Assembly: GCA_947378425.1 (NCBI GenBank)
Contig: CANCJV010000010.1
Span: 16,728-80,727, forward strand
Length of the DNA stretch: 64,000 bases
Origin: Synechococcaceae cyanobacterium
Lineage (GTDB): Bacteria; Cyanobacteriota; Cyanobacteriia; PCC-6307; Cyanobiaceae
Direction: 5' to 3'
Below the pieces are notes generated by a model. The model did no database searches. It was not told the DNA's origin and worked only from the letters and a program-made list of their open reading frames with translations. A program made the translations under genes and the position numbers. Positions 36,787-46,800 of this stretch are shown in pieces. The first letter of the stretch is position 1. Each line of letters starts with the position of its first letter.

Positions 36787-37065
36787 GTGGTGGAGCAGCG
36801 GCGCGACCCCTGGGAATCCTTTCGGCTCTGGGTGGCGCTCACGATCGGCCTCTACGCCATCCGCGCCGCCTTCGTCGTCACCTGGCCCGGAGCCATCCCT
36901 GGTTTTGTTCTGGCCTGGATGGTGCTGCTGGCCCTGCTGCTGGCCCTGCGGGCGCTGCTGTTTCCCGGCCGGGTCAGTCCCTGGCGACAGGGTGAAGGCG
37001 GCTTCTGGAGCGAGATGCGCGAGGACTGGGGCCACTGGTGGCGCCGTCGCCTGGGAGGCCGATGA
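36787..37065 (+). CDS. Small membrane protein, first gene of phospho-signalling operon
   Basis: From the GTG at 36787 (or 36790) 92 residues encode LWVALTIGLYAIRAAFVVTW and IPGFVLAWMVLLALLLALRALL, two hydrophobic segments with a basic, Trp-rich C-terminus (SEMREDWGHWWRRRLGGR). No family is recognised. Its stop overlaps the ATG of the FHA gene (ATGA), so the two are translationally coupled. The start is only about 65 bases from the start of the divergent PBP gene. Confidence 0.6.
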   Translation: MVEQRRDPWESFRLWVALTIGLYAIRAAFVVTWPGAIPGFVLAWMVLLALLLALRALLFPGRVSPWRQGEGGFWSEMREDWGHWWRRRLGGR

Positions 37066-37793
37066 GCGGCGAGGCCTGCCTGGTGTTACGCCAGGACCCC
37101 ACCAAGGTGGCCTCGCTGGATCGCAGCCAACCGCTCACCATCGGCAAGGCCGCCAACAACAGACTCTGCCTGCCCGGATTCGAGGCTGTGGCCGCCAACC
37201 ATGCGGTGGTCCGGTTTTCGCGCAGCCACGGCTGGCTCGTCTGTGACTGGGGCAGCCCCCAGGGCACCCTGCTCGAAGGTCGGCGCTTCCAGCACTGCCG
37301 TCCCCTCGCCGATGGCGATGAGATTCAGCTGGGGGGCCAGGGGCCGGTGCTGGTCTTTCGTCTGTCGGCAGCCACTGCCCGGCCCCCAACGCCAGCGCCC
37401 ACGGGCTCGCCCCCGTCCCCCCGCTCCGGCCAGCCCAGGGCTGCGGCCAGGCCGCCGGCTCCGGCCGCTGTGGAGATCGACGGACGCCAGCTGGCGCTGG
37501 ATCGGGTCGCTTCAGCCTTCGTGCGCAGCCAGCCGCGCTATCCGCAGATCTTCAGTTGGTGGGCCCTGTCTTGCCTGGGCGGGCTGATGCTGCTGCCCAT
37601 CCCCTGGCTGTTCTGGCCCTGGGAAGGGGCGGCCCTGGTGGCCTGGCTGGTGCTGGGTTCGCGCAAGGAGCACACCCTTGTGCTGACCTTGCGTGATGGC
37701 ATGGCCTATCGCCAGAACTTTGCCAGCAAAGCCACCGCCCTCGCCCATCGCCAGGGGATCCGCCAGGCCATCGGTCAGAGCCTCGATGGCTGA
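37062..37793 (+). CDS. FHA-domain membrane protein
   Basis: A 243-residue protein. The N-terminal FHA fold (about 24-92: LTIGKAANNRLCL, NHAVVRF, GSPQGTLLEG) is followed by a Pro/Ala linker (105-136), one hydrophobic hairpin (SWWALSCLGGLMLLPIPWLF, EGAALVAWLVLG) and a short C-terminal domain (HTLVLTLRDGMAYRQNFASK). The canonical phosphothreonine residues are altered: Lys replaces Arg in IGR and Gln replaces Asn in the N-G-T loop, unlike the FHA of the divergent PBP. It may bind partners without phosphate or be a decoy scaffold. The kinase gene begins 9 bases after its stop. Confidence 0.78.
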   Translation: MSGEACLVLRQDPTKVASLDRSQPLTIGKAANNRLCLPGFEAVAANHAVVRFSRSHGWLVCDWGSPQGTLLEGRRFQHCRPLADGDEIQLGGQGPVLVFRLSAATARPPTPAPTGSPPSPRSGQPRAAARPPAPAAVEIDGRQLALDRVASAFVRSQPRYPQIFSWWALSCLGGLMLLPIPWLFWPWEGAALVAWLVLGSRKEHTLVLTLRDGMAYRQNFASKATALAHRQGIRQAIGQSLDG

Positions 37794-37802
37794 GCTGCTG
37801 CT

Positions 37803-39134
37803 GTGAGTGCCCTGCTTCCGGTCGGTACGACGCTGGTGTTTGAAGGCGTCTCGGGGCCCGTCACGGTGGTCCGGCTGCTGGGCGGTGGCGGTCAGGGGCA
37901 GGTGTTTGAGGCTGTCTATGCCAACGAGCCGGTGGCCTTGAAGTGGTATTTCCCTGGCTGCATCGCCAAAGACATCGGGCTGGAGCAGCGCCTGCGGGAG
38001 TGCATTCGGGCCACCAGCCCGAATCCGAGTTTTCTCTGGCCGATGGCCTTGCTTTCTCTCCCCGGCGAAGCCGCGTCGAGGCTATCCATCCCCCCCGGCA
38101 GTTTTGGCTACATGATGGCGTTGCGACCAGCCGACTATGTCGGCGTCCATGAACATGTTGGCGGCCATCTGCAGATCAGTCTACGCAATGTGCTGCGCGC
38201 CTGTTTCTTTCTGGCCGAAGCCTTCCATGAGCTGCATCTCAAAGGTCTCTGTTATAAAGATATTTCGCTTGGCAATCTCTTCCTGCAGCCTCTCAGTGGT
38301 CGCATCCTGATCTGTGACAACGACAATGTCGATGTTGATGGACGCGATCTCGGCTGCGCCGTCGGCACCCCTGGATTCATGGCGCCGGAAGTGCTGCTGG
38401 GCCGGATCAAGCCTGGCGCTCGCAGCGATCAGTTTTCCCTGGCGGTGTTGATCTTTCGCCTGCTCACCCGCCACGATCCGCTCAAAGGCAAGCTGGAGCT
38501 CCAGATTCGCTGCCTCGATGAACCGGCCCGGCGTCGCCTGTATGGCGAGGATCCCGTGTTCATTTTCGACAGCAATGACGAGCGCAACCGACCCGATCCC
38601 ATCGACCACGCCGCCGCCCTGCTGACCTGGCCGATCTATCCAGCCCATCTGCAGGCGCTGTTCCAGCAGAGCCTCGGCCCCGGCATGAAGGACCCCAGCC
38701 GCCGCGTCTACACCGGCCAATGGACAGCCGCCCTGGCCCGAACCCTGGATCAGCGCAGGCTCTGTCCCCATTGCGGTCAGGAAGTGTTCCGTGACCTGGA
38801 TCAGGCCGGCCTCTGCTGGGCCTGTGGCGGGCCTCTGAATCCGCCCCCCCGTTTCCTCACGGCCCGCGGCAGTGTGGCTGCCGCAGCGGATAACGAACTG
38901 CATCCCCACCATTTCGATCCACTGGCCAGCGAACGGATCGACACGCCCCTGGCTGTTGTCGAAGCGCACCCGGTCAAAGCGGCGGTCCTGGGTCTCAAGA
39001 ACCTCTCCAGCGAAACCTGGACAGCCGAACTGGTGAGCGGCGAATCCTCGCCGGTGGCACCGGGACAGCGTTGTAATCTCGGCCTGCTTGCTCGGCTGCG
39101 AACCTCCCTGGGTTCGATTGAATTGATCCGTTGA
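37803..39134 (+). CDS. Atypical Ser/Thr protein kinase with zinc ribbon (TerY-P triad type)
   Basis: GTG start at 37803, 443 residues. The kinase fold shows a glycine loop GGGGQGQVF (27-35), the beta3 lysine in ALKW (Lys47), catalytic CYKDISLGN (Asp153, Asn158; YKD replaces HRD), CDNDN in place of DFG (Asp172) and APE (194-196). After the domain lies a four-Cys zinc ribbon (C321-x2-C324 and C338-x2-C341), then a beta-rich C-terminus. Kinases of this build occur with a TerY-like VWA protein and a PP2C phosphatase, exactly the next two genes. All key catalytic residues are present despite altered motifs, so activity is likely. Confidence 0.85.
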   Translation: MSALLPVGTTLVFEGVSGPVTVVRLLGGGGQGQVFEAVYANEPVALKWYFPGCIAKDIGLEQRLRECIRATSPNPSFLWPMALLSLPGEAASRLSIPPGSFGYMMALRPADYVGVHEHVGGHLQISLRNVLRACFFLAEAFHELHLKGLCYKDISLGNLFLQPLSGRILICDNDNVDVDGRDLGCAVGTPGFMAPEVLLGRIKPGARSDQFSLAVLIFRLLTRHDPLKGKLELQIRCLDEPARRRLYGEDPVFIFDSNDERNRPDPIDHAAALLTWPIYPAHLQALFQQSLGPGMKDPSRRVYTGQWTAALARTLDQRRLCPHCGQEVFRDLDQAGLCWACGGPLNPPPRFLTARGSVAAAADNELHPHHFDPLASERIDTPLAVVEAHPVKAAVLGLKNLSSETWTAELVSGESSPVAPGQRCNLGLLARLRTSLGSIELIR

Positions 39135-39162
39135 TTCTGCAGACCTTCTCTGAATCGTTCTG

Positions 39163-39927
39163 ATGGCTTTTCCTGACGTTCAGCTTTCGAAGCGCCCCCT
39201 GCACTTCATCTACCTCTGCGATTGCTCCGGTTCAATGCAGGCCAATGGCAAGATGCAGGCTCTCAATCAGGCCATTCGCCAATCCCTGCCAGGCATGGCG
39301 GAGGTGGCCCGTCAGAACCCGGAAGCGAGGGTGCTCGTGCGTGCCGTCAGCTTTGCCCATCAGGCCCACTGGCATGTCGCCGAGCCCACTCCGGTGGATC
39401 AACTGCAGAGCAGCTGGGTGGATCTTCAGGCTGAAGGGCTGACGGCCATGGGCGAAGCGCTCAAGCTGGTGGCTGCTGCGCTGCGAACGCCGCCGATGGA
39501 GCAGCGAGCCCTGCCGCCGGTGTTGGTGCTGATCTCCGATGGCGCTCCCACCGACGACTTCGAGGAGGGCCTGCGCACCCTGATGCGCGAACCCTGGGCC
39601 CAGAAGGCCGTGCGCCTGGCGATCGCGGTCGGGCACGATGCCGACCTCGACACCCTGCAGCAGTTCATCGGTGCCGAGCCGCCGTCATCGGCGGGTCTCG
39701 CTGCCGGCGGGGATCGCCTTCCCGGTGAGCCCGCCCCCCGATCCGGGAGTCGGCCGTTGCAGGCCAGCAATGCCACCTCCCTGGCCCAGTACATCCAATG
39801 GGCGTCGACGGCCGTGGTCGGTGCCGCCTCGATGCCGGTGAGTCAGGTGGGTGGCCCCAGCAGGGCTGAGACCAATGTGCCCCTGCCCGATCTGCCGCCG
39901 ACCGTGATCGGTCAGGTCGTCTGGTGA
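39163..39927 (+). CDS. TerY-like VWA-domain protein
   Basis: The 254-residue protein is a VWA domain with a complete MIDAS: CDCSGSM (Asp20-x-Ser22-x-Ser24), a Thr in AEGLTAMGEAL, and VLISDGAPTDDFEEGL. The tail after about 195 is Gly/Pro-rich. In TerY-P systems this protein is thought to act as a metal-dependent scaffold linking kinase and phosphatase. It begins 28 bases after the kinase stop and overlaps the phosphatase start by four bases (GTGA), so the three are translated together. Confidence 0.88.
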   Translation: MAFPDVQLSKRPLHFIYLCDCSGSMQANGKMQALNQAIRQSLPGMAEVARQNPEARVLVRAVSFAHQAHWHVAEPTPVDQLQSSWVDLQAEGLTAMGEALKLVAAALRTPPMEQRALPPVLVLISDGAPTDDFEEGLRTLMREPWAQKAVRLAIAVGHDADLDTLQQFIGAEPPSSAGLAAGGDRLPGEPAPRSGSRPLQASNATSLAQYIQWASTAVVGAASMPVSQVGGPSRAETNVPLPDLPPTVIGQVVW

Positions 39928-41612
39928 GCCACTGGCTGCGCCCGCTCTGCTGCACCCGCACGGGCGCCTCGCACCGTCGCAGGGGAGTCGTCTGTCAGGA
40001 CGCCAGCGGCTGGCACTGCTTCCAGGACCGACAAGGGGAGCTGGTGCAGCTGATGGCCGTGGCCGACGGCCATGGCGGTGCCCGCTACGGGCGCAGTGAT
40101 GTCGGCAGCTGGTTGGCCTGCCGCACGGCCCTGAACACGGCCCGGCAGTTGTTCCAGAGCCAGGCGATCGGCGCGGCTCGGCCGCTGCCGCCATGGCGGG
40201 CAGCGGCCGAGCTCTCATCGCCGCTCCTGCGCCAGGGGCAGCCGTTGCAGGAACAGCCGGACCAGGCACAGCCTGACCAGGAACAGCCGTGGCTGGAGCC
40301 GCAGGGGCTTGAGCCCGAATGGCTCCAGCAGCAATGGCTCCAACAGCAGTGGCTGGGACAGGAGTTCCCCCGGGCGATCCAGCGGCGCTGGCTGCAGGCG
40401 GTGCACAGGCACTGGCGGCGCCAGCGACCTGCCGAGGGCAGCGAAGCCTTTTCGCCCCTGCTCTACGGCACGACCCTGGGGCTGGTGGTGATGACACCGC
40501 GCTGGTGGGGTCACACGGGCCTTGGCGACTGGGATCTGCTGCAGCTGCACGCCAGTGGCTCCCAGCTGCTGAGCCAGGAGAGCGATCCAGCCGCCGCTGG
40601 CGAGGCCACCTTCAGCCTCTGCCTCAACGATGCCGCCACTCACTTTGCGTCGCGCACCGCCATCCAGAGACTCGATCCGGAGGCACCGGCGTTCGCCCTG
40701 GTGCTGAGCACCGATGGCATCCGCAAGTCCTGCAGCACCGATGACGACTTTCTATCCCTTGGCCGCTATCTGAGCCAGGCGCCCTTGCCCGTCGCCGGTG
40801 AGCCGGCCGTCGACCTGGTGGCGAGCCTGGATCGCATCAGCAGCCAGGGCAGCGGCGACGACGTGACGGTGGCCATCGCCCACTGGCTCCCCCAGGACGA
40901 AGGAAGCCGCCTGCCCCTGGTGTCCGCTGAGCAGGGTCCGGCCGGTCCCCGGCTCCAGCCCCGCCGGCCCCGGAGCCTGGATCCGAAGCGAGCGATTCAG
41001 GTCGTCGCTCCTGTTCACGCCACTCGGGTGCAACCCGACGACGGGCAAGCGGACACCTCAACCGCAGCCATCGCTCCCTCACCGCCAGCACCCCCAAGCC
41101 AGCAAACGCCAGACCCCAGCCGGCGTCTCCCCGTCGCCATCGCCGCTCTGGTGGCGGCCGTGGTGATCGGCGGCATCGGCACCGTGGCGCTGACCTGGCA
41201 CCGATTCGGGCCACTAGGCGGCGCCGCATCGCCGCAGTCACCTGCCCAGCAGCTGCCTGCCGAGCAGGTGCCTGCCGAGCAGGTGCCGATGAGCGGCCAA
41301 CGTCTCGACGCCGTGCGCCAGCGGGTCCGGGAGCTGTGTGCCGGGGACGGGTCGATCCGGTCGCTGCTGGTGCAACGACGGGGCAGCTTCACGGATTTAC
41401 GCTGGGGCTGGCGCCATCGGCAGCAGCTGCTTGCCGCCAGTGACGTGGATCCTCTCGAGGCCCTGATCGCCCTGAGCTATGACCCCGCCAGCGGCGCTCT
41501 GTCGACCGCTCCGGAGTTTGTGGGGCTGCAGACCTGCCCGCCGCTGCAGCGGGCCCTGGCCCAGATGTGGCTCGAGAGCCAGGGGTCTGCGGCCGCAGCC
41601 CGTTTTCGATGA
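39924..41612 (+). CDS. PP2C-family protein phosphatase with membrane anchor
   Basis: GTG start at 39924, 562 residues. The PP2C motifs are VCQDA (Asp26), AVADGHGGARYG (metal ligands at 48-52), STDGIRKS and SGDDVTVAIA. A Gln/Pro/Glu/Trp-rich insert (about 105-150: repeats such as WLQQQWLQQQWL) interrupts the early part of the domain. After a Pro-rich linker there is one membrane helix (about 402-424, VAIAALVAAVVIGGIGTVAL), a short 5-residue repeat (PAEQV twice) and a C-terminal extracytoplasmic domain of about 130 residues with GAASPQ...RQRVRELCAG. The outer domain could sense envelope signals and control dephosphorylation inside. Confidence 0.87.
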   Translation: MSHWLRPLCCTRTGASHRRRGVVCQDASGWHCFQDRQGELVQLMAVADGHGGARYGRSDVGSWLACRTALNTARQLFQSQAIGAARPLPPWRAAAELSSPLLRQGQPLQEQPDQAQPDQEQPWLEPQGLEPEWLQQQWLQQQWLGQEFPRAIQRRWLQAVHRHWRRQRPAEGSEAFSPLLYGTTLGLVVMTPRWWGHTGLGDWDLLQLHASGSQLLSQESDPAAAGEATFSLCLNDAATHFASRTAIQRLDPEAPAFALVLSTDGIRKSCSTDDDFLSLGRYLSQAPLPVAGEPAVDLVASLDRISSQGSGDDVTVAIAHWLPQDEGSRLPLVSAEQGPAGPRLQPRRPRSLDPKRAIQVVAPVHATRVQPDDGQADTSTAAIAPSPPAPPSQQTPDPSRRLPVAIAALVAAVVIGGIGTVALTWHRFGPLGGAASPQSPAQQLPAEQVPAEQVPMSGQRLDAVRQRVRELCAGDGSIRSLLVQRRGSFTDLRWGWRHRQQLLAASDVDPLEALIALSYDPASGALSTAPEFVGLQTCPPLQRALAQMWLESQGSAAAARFR

Positions 41613-41707
41613 GCCATCCGTTGGCCTCCTCCGCTGCTGCAGCCCAGTCGACAAGGCTCACACCAGGCAGGAGAGGTGGTTGTGGCTCACTCTTGATGGC
41701 GCTGTCT

Positions 41708-43819
41708 TCATGGCAGCGAAGCCCCCCCTCCATGGCCCAGCAGGCCGCGGCTGGTGGCGGCGATCTGCTGCGCACTCGGCGCCGGCAGGGGCTGATGGCG
41801 ACCGCCGCCATGGCGCGCCAGTTCGGCCGCCAGGCCGGAGGATTGATGCCGGTTGCCGGTGTCGATCACCAGCAGCTCCATGCCCAGCTGAGCCATCGCC
41901 GCGGCGATCGTCAGCACTTCCTGGCGGATCGCCGCCAGGCCGAGCCGTTCCGGCCCCTCCTCGGCGCGGCAGGCCAGGGAGCAACTGAGCGAGACATTGG
42001 CCTTGCCGTCGGTGATCAGCACGATCAGGACTTCACCCACCTCCTTGGACTGGCGAGCGTTCTCGCCGACGCGCGCCGCCAGGGCCAGGCCGTGGGCCAG
42101 CGGTGATCCGCCGCCGCAGGGGAGCGTTGCCAGCCGGCGGCTCGCCGCGGTGATCGAGCGGGTGGGGGGCAACTGCACCTCGGCCCGCCGGCCGCGGAAG
42201 GTGATCAGGGCCACCTGGTCGCGGTTGCGGTAGGCCTCCGCCAGCAACTGCAGCGCCGCCCCCTTGGCGGCCTGCATGCGGTTCAGGGCCATCGACCCCG
42301 AGGCATCCACCACGAAGATCACCAGCGCACCGGCCTTGCGCACCAGCTGCTTGACGCGCAGGTCATCCTCGCGCAGCAGCAGCTTCGGCCCATGGCGGCC
42401 CGACAGGGCCCGTCGCCGGGCCCGCTGATGGGGTGCCGCCGCCCGCAGGGTGGCATCGATGGCGACGTGCTGGATCGGTCCATGGGGCAGCAGCGGCTTG
42501 ACATAGCGGCCCCGATCCGGCGAGCGCACCAGGCCACCGCCGCCGGCCTTGCCGTGGCGCCGTTGGCTGCGGGCGGCCTGGGCCAGCAGGTGGGGATCCA
42601 GCAGCACGCCTTGCGGCGAAAACAGAAAGGTGTCGGGGATGGCCTGATTGGAGGGCTGATCCGGAGCGGCGTCAGGCGGGGGTGGCTGCTCCGCTGGCGC
42701 GCGCTCAGCTGCCGGTTCGCTCTGGGGCTCAGCGGGCGGTGGTGGTTCCGGGGCGCTCTCCCGGGGCACGGCCTGGGTGGAACGGGGCAGGATCACCAGT
42801 TCGACGGCCAGGCGCAGATCGGCGGCATCGGCCTGGCGATGCCGCCGGAGAGCTGCCTGGGCCCTGGCCACACGCACGGCGTAGAGATCGGCGCGATGCC
42901 CCTCCACAGCGGCACGGATCGCCTCCTCCACCAGATAGCGCACCTGCTCTGGCGCCAGGCTGATGCGGCGCAGCAGGCGGCGGGCGCTGATGATGCGCTG
43001 CTGCAGGTCCGCCAGGCCGGGACCATGGCGCCGCCAGAAGGCCCCGGAATCGGCAGCCTGCTGCAGCACCCGCTGCACCGCCTCGACTCGCTCCTCGAGA
43101 TCCAGGGGGGCATCGGCGGAGAGCACCATGGCGAGGCGATCGATCAGATGGGCCCGCAGTTCCCCCTCGGCCGGGTTGTAGGTGGCGATCAGCAACGGCC
43201 GGCATGGATGCTGAAAGCTGATCCCCTCCCGCTCCACCCGGTTGATGCCGCCATCCACCACCGTGAACAGTAGGTTCGCCAGAGACGGATCCAGCAGGTT
43301 GATCTCATCGACATAGAGCACACCCCGGTGCGCCTCCGCCAGCAGCCCCGGCTGAAACACAGGCACGCCGCGCCGGATCGAGGCACTCACATCGACGGAG
43401 CCCAGCAGACGATCTTCACTGACACCGAGGGGCACCGTCACGAAGGGCGCCGGCATCAGCGCGCTGACAGGCGTGCGACTGATCGTGGCGCGATGGGCCA
43501 GGGTGGCGTCATCCCACTCACCGGGGTCGGCCGGGTCGGCGTTGCAGCAGGACCGGCGAATCACCCGGATCGGCGGCAGCAGGGCGTGCAGGGCGCGCGC
43601 CAGCACCGACTTGGCCGTGCCCCGGCGCCCGGCGATGACGATGCCGCCCAGGCCGGGATCCACCGCCAGCAGCAGCAGGGCCCGGCGGATCGACTCCTGG
43701 CCGACGACCGCATTGAGCGGAAAAGCTCCTGAGGCAACGGTGGTCGACGAAACGTCGTTCGACGAAACGCCGGCGAGGGATGGCGGCGGCGGCGCAATCG
43801 AAAGGAGCGGACTGACCAC
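41708..43819 (-). CDS. chlD: Magnesium chelatase subunit D (ChlD)
   Basis: ChlD works with ChlI as the AAA+ ring that drives metal insertion by ChlH. The 703-residue product has an AAA+ region (IAGRRGTAKSVLARALHALL; VLYVDEINLLDP; RPLLIATYNPAEGEL), a Pro/Glu-rich linker (about 350-395: PEPPPPAEPQSEPAAE), and a C-terminal VWA domain with IFVVDASGSMALNRM and LITDGKANVSL, where the MIDAS residues lie. The GTG start shares one base with the stop of the chelatase large-subunit gene, so the two are coupled. Whether this is the only ChlD in the genome cannot be judged here. Confidence 0.88.
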   Translation of the reverse strand: MVSPLLSIAPPPPSLAGVSSNDVSSTTVASGAFPLNAVVGQESIRRALLLLAVDPGLGGIVIAGRRGTAKSVLARALHALLPPIRVIRRSCCNADPADPGEWDDATLAHRATISRTPVSALMPAPFVTVPLGVSEDRLLGSVDVSASIRRGVPVFQPGLLAEAHRGVLYVDEINLLDPSLANLLFTVVDGGINRVEREGISFQHPCRPLLIATYNPAEGELRAHLIDRLAMVLSADAPLDLEERVEAVQRVLQQAADSGAFWRRHGPGLADLQQRIISARRLLRRISLAPEQVRYLVEEAIRAAVEGHRADLYAVRVARAQAALRRHRQADAADLRLAVELVILPRSTQAVPRESAPEPPPPAEPQSEPAAERAPAEQPPPPDAAPDQPSNQAIPDTFLFSPQGVLLDPHLLAQAARSQRRHGKAGGGGLVRSPDRGRYVKPLLPHGPIQHVAIDATLRAAAPHQRARRRALSGRHGPKLLLREDDLRVKQLVRKAGALVIFVVDASGSMALNRMQAAKGAALQLLAEAYRNRDQVALITFRGRRAEVQLPPTRSITAASRRLATLPCGGGSPLAHGLALAARVGENARQSKEVGEVLIVLITDGKANVSLSCSLACRAEEGPERLGLAAIRQEVLTIAAAMAQLGMELLVIDTGNRHQSSGLAAELARHGGGRHQPLPAPSAQQIAATSRGLLGHGGGASLP

Positions 43820-46800
43820 TAGGACCCCGCCGCCACCGTCACGCCCTCCAGTTCGGCGTCGGTGAGGTCGTGGAGGTTGCGCAGCCGGTCAATTTTTTCG
43901 GCCGGTGCATCCCACAGTCCGCGGCTGTGGGCCTCGAGCATGCGGCCGACGACGTTGCGGAAGGCTTCGGGGTTGGCCTGGCGCAGCCGCTGGGCCATCG
44001 CCGGGTCAAAGGCGTAGGTGTCGGCGGCCTGGTCGTAGACCCAGGGATCGCGGAAGCCGGAGGTGCCGCCCCAGCCGATCAGGGCCGTCATCCGCTGGGA
44101 GATCTCGTAGGCACCGCCCGACCCCATCGCCGCCATCGCCTGGGCCCAGCGGGGATTGAGCAGCTTGGTGCGGTACTCCAGCCGCAGCAACTCCTCCAGG
44201 TCCCTCGGGGTGGTGTCGCGCGAGAACGATTCGACGAAGCTGGCCGCCACCCGGCCGCCGGGACGGATCGCCTGCTGGGCCACCTCGGCGGCGCGCTTGA
44301 GACCACCGGTGTTGGCGTAGTACTCCTGGATGTCGGTGAGGCCGTACTCCACCGAGTCGATCTGCTGGACGACCCGGTCGGTGCTGCGCAGCAGGGCCGC
44401 CAGCACCTGGGGCCGGGCCTCGCCCTTGTCGGCACGGCCGTAGCTGAACACGTTGCGGCCCTGCCAGGTGCCGGCCAGCTCCTCGCCGCTCTCCCAGTTG
44501 GCGTCAGTGACCCGGTCGTTGACCAGGGAGCCGAAGTCGCCGGCGGGATTGGAGAACAGGCGAGCGCTGGGGTTGGCGATGCCCTCGGCGGCCAGCTGCA
44601 GGGCATGGCGGCGGATGGCGTTGCGCTCCGGCGGTTCATCGACGTCGGCGGCGCGGCGAAAGAGGTCGTCGAGCAGCTCGACGATGTTGACGAAGCTGTC
44701 GCGGAAGATGCCCGACAGGTTCACCAGCACGTCGATGCGGGGATGGTCCAGGCTCTCCAGCAGCCGCAGCTCGTAGCGGACGATGCGGCCGGTGCTCTCC
44801 TTCACCGGCTCGGCCCCCACCAGCTCCAGCAGGATCGCCAGGGATTCGCCGCGGGTCTTGATCGCATCGAGTCCCCAGAGCATCACCGCCACGGTTTCCG
44901 GCCAGGCGCCGTCGTTCTCGGCGCGGTGCTGCTCGAGAATCCGCTGGGCCATCTGCCGGCCCCGCAGCAGGGCGCCCGGCGAGGGCATGCGGTAGGGATC
45001 GAGGGCATGGATGTTGCGGCCGGTGGGCAGGACGCCGGGGCCATCGCGCAGCAGGTCGCCGCCGGGGGCGGGCGGGATGTACTGGCCGTCCAGGCCAGCG
45101 AGCAGGTGGTCGAGTTCTTCGCTGCAGCGGGCCAGCAGCTGGCAGACGCGCAGGGCATCCAGCAGACGCGCGGAACGCTCACCGCCCTGGGCCTCGCCGG
45201 AAGCGGTCGGGGGCTGGGCTGGATCGACAGCGTCGCCTGCGCCGGCAGGGGTCTCGGCCTGGGATCGCTCCTCCCCTTCGCCAGGGCCCTCGCCGAGGGA
45301 GGGGTATTGGTGTTCCAGCTCAGCGGCCTGGGCCCGCAACGCCGGCTCATCGGCGGCCGGCGTCAGCCGGCTGATCGCCTCCAGTAGCTCCTCGCGCAGG
45401 GCAGGGCCGACATAGGCCTTGAGATAGGCCAGCCGCTGCTCCTGATCGGGTGGCTGGCCGAGGGTGTGCAGACCGCTGGAGAACAGGCGGGTTTCGAGCC
45501 GTTGCAGATAGGCGCTCAGCCGCCCGACCCAGGCGTCGAAGGCCTGCCGATCGGCTCGGGCGTTCTCCGGCGCCGGACAGTCGGCATCGAGGCCGCTGTC
45601 GCTCACCTGCTTGAGGATGCCCTCGCTGAGGGGAGCATTGCGCACCGGATCCTCCCGGTATTCGGCGATCAGATCGCGCAGGGCGATCAGCTCCCGGTAG
45701 AGACCGGCCCGGCCGTAGGGGGGCACGTTGTGGGAGACGATCACGCCGTAGCCGCGCCGTTTGGCCAGCATCGACTCCGACGGATTGTTGGCGGCGTAGA
45801 CGTAGAGGTGCGGCAGATGGCCCAGCAGCAGATCGGGCCAGGAGTAGCCGGTGTTGCCCAGGGGTGACCCCGGCAGCCACTCCAGCGTGCCGTGCATGCC
45901 GAAGTGCAGCACCACATCGGCCTGGAAGCCGTGCCGCAGCCAGCCATAAAAGGCGGCGTACTGGGGATGGGGGGTGAGATCGCGCTCATGCATCAACCGC
46001 ATCGGATCGCCCGCCACCCCCAGCGGCGGCTGCACCCCGATCCAGATGTTGCCCAGCTGCACACCGCCCAGCAGGAAGCGGCCCGCCAGGGTGCGGATGC
46101 CGGTGTCGGCCAGGGGCCCCCACTGCTTCTCGATGCGGCTGGTGTGCAGCGGCCCCAGCCATTGGCGCAACGTCTCCACGGTGACGCTGGCGCCTGTCCA
46201 GTCCTCGAAGCGCTCGCCGGCCGGGATGCGGCTCACCCAGGTGTCATCGGCCTCCTTCACCTGGCGGATCAACTCCTCGCCACTGGCCGGCAGGGGCCCC
46301 AGCCTGTAGCCCTGGGCGGCCATCGCCTGGAGCAGGGCCAGCAGCGAGTCGGGGACGTTCAGCAGGGCGGCGGTGCCGGTGGCGCCGTAGCCGGGGGGAA
46401 AGCCGTAGAGCACGATCGCCACACGGCGCTCGGCGGCCGGTCTGCGGCGCAGGGCGATCCAGGCGTTCAGGCGCCCGGTGAGGCGCCGCAGCCGCTCGGG
46501 AATCAGGTAGATGCGATCGCCCACCAGGCCCCCCAGGGGCACCGGATCGATGGCGCCATCGAGTTCGGGCAGGGCGAACAGCACCACGCTCTGCAGGCCG
46601 CCGATGCCGTGGTGGGTCCAGGAGTGCAGGTCCTGGATCAACAGCGGTGCCGCCACCACGTAGGGCACGTTCTTGGCGACCAGGATGCGCTGGGCCACCT
46701 GCTCGCGGCGGCCCGCCTCCATCGAACCGGCCGGGCCGCCGACGAGGGGAAAGCCGATCGTCGAGACGATCGCGTCGACGGCCACGGCCTGGCGGCGGGC

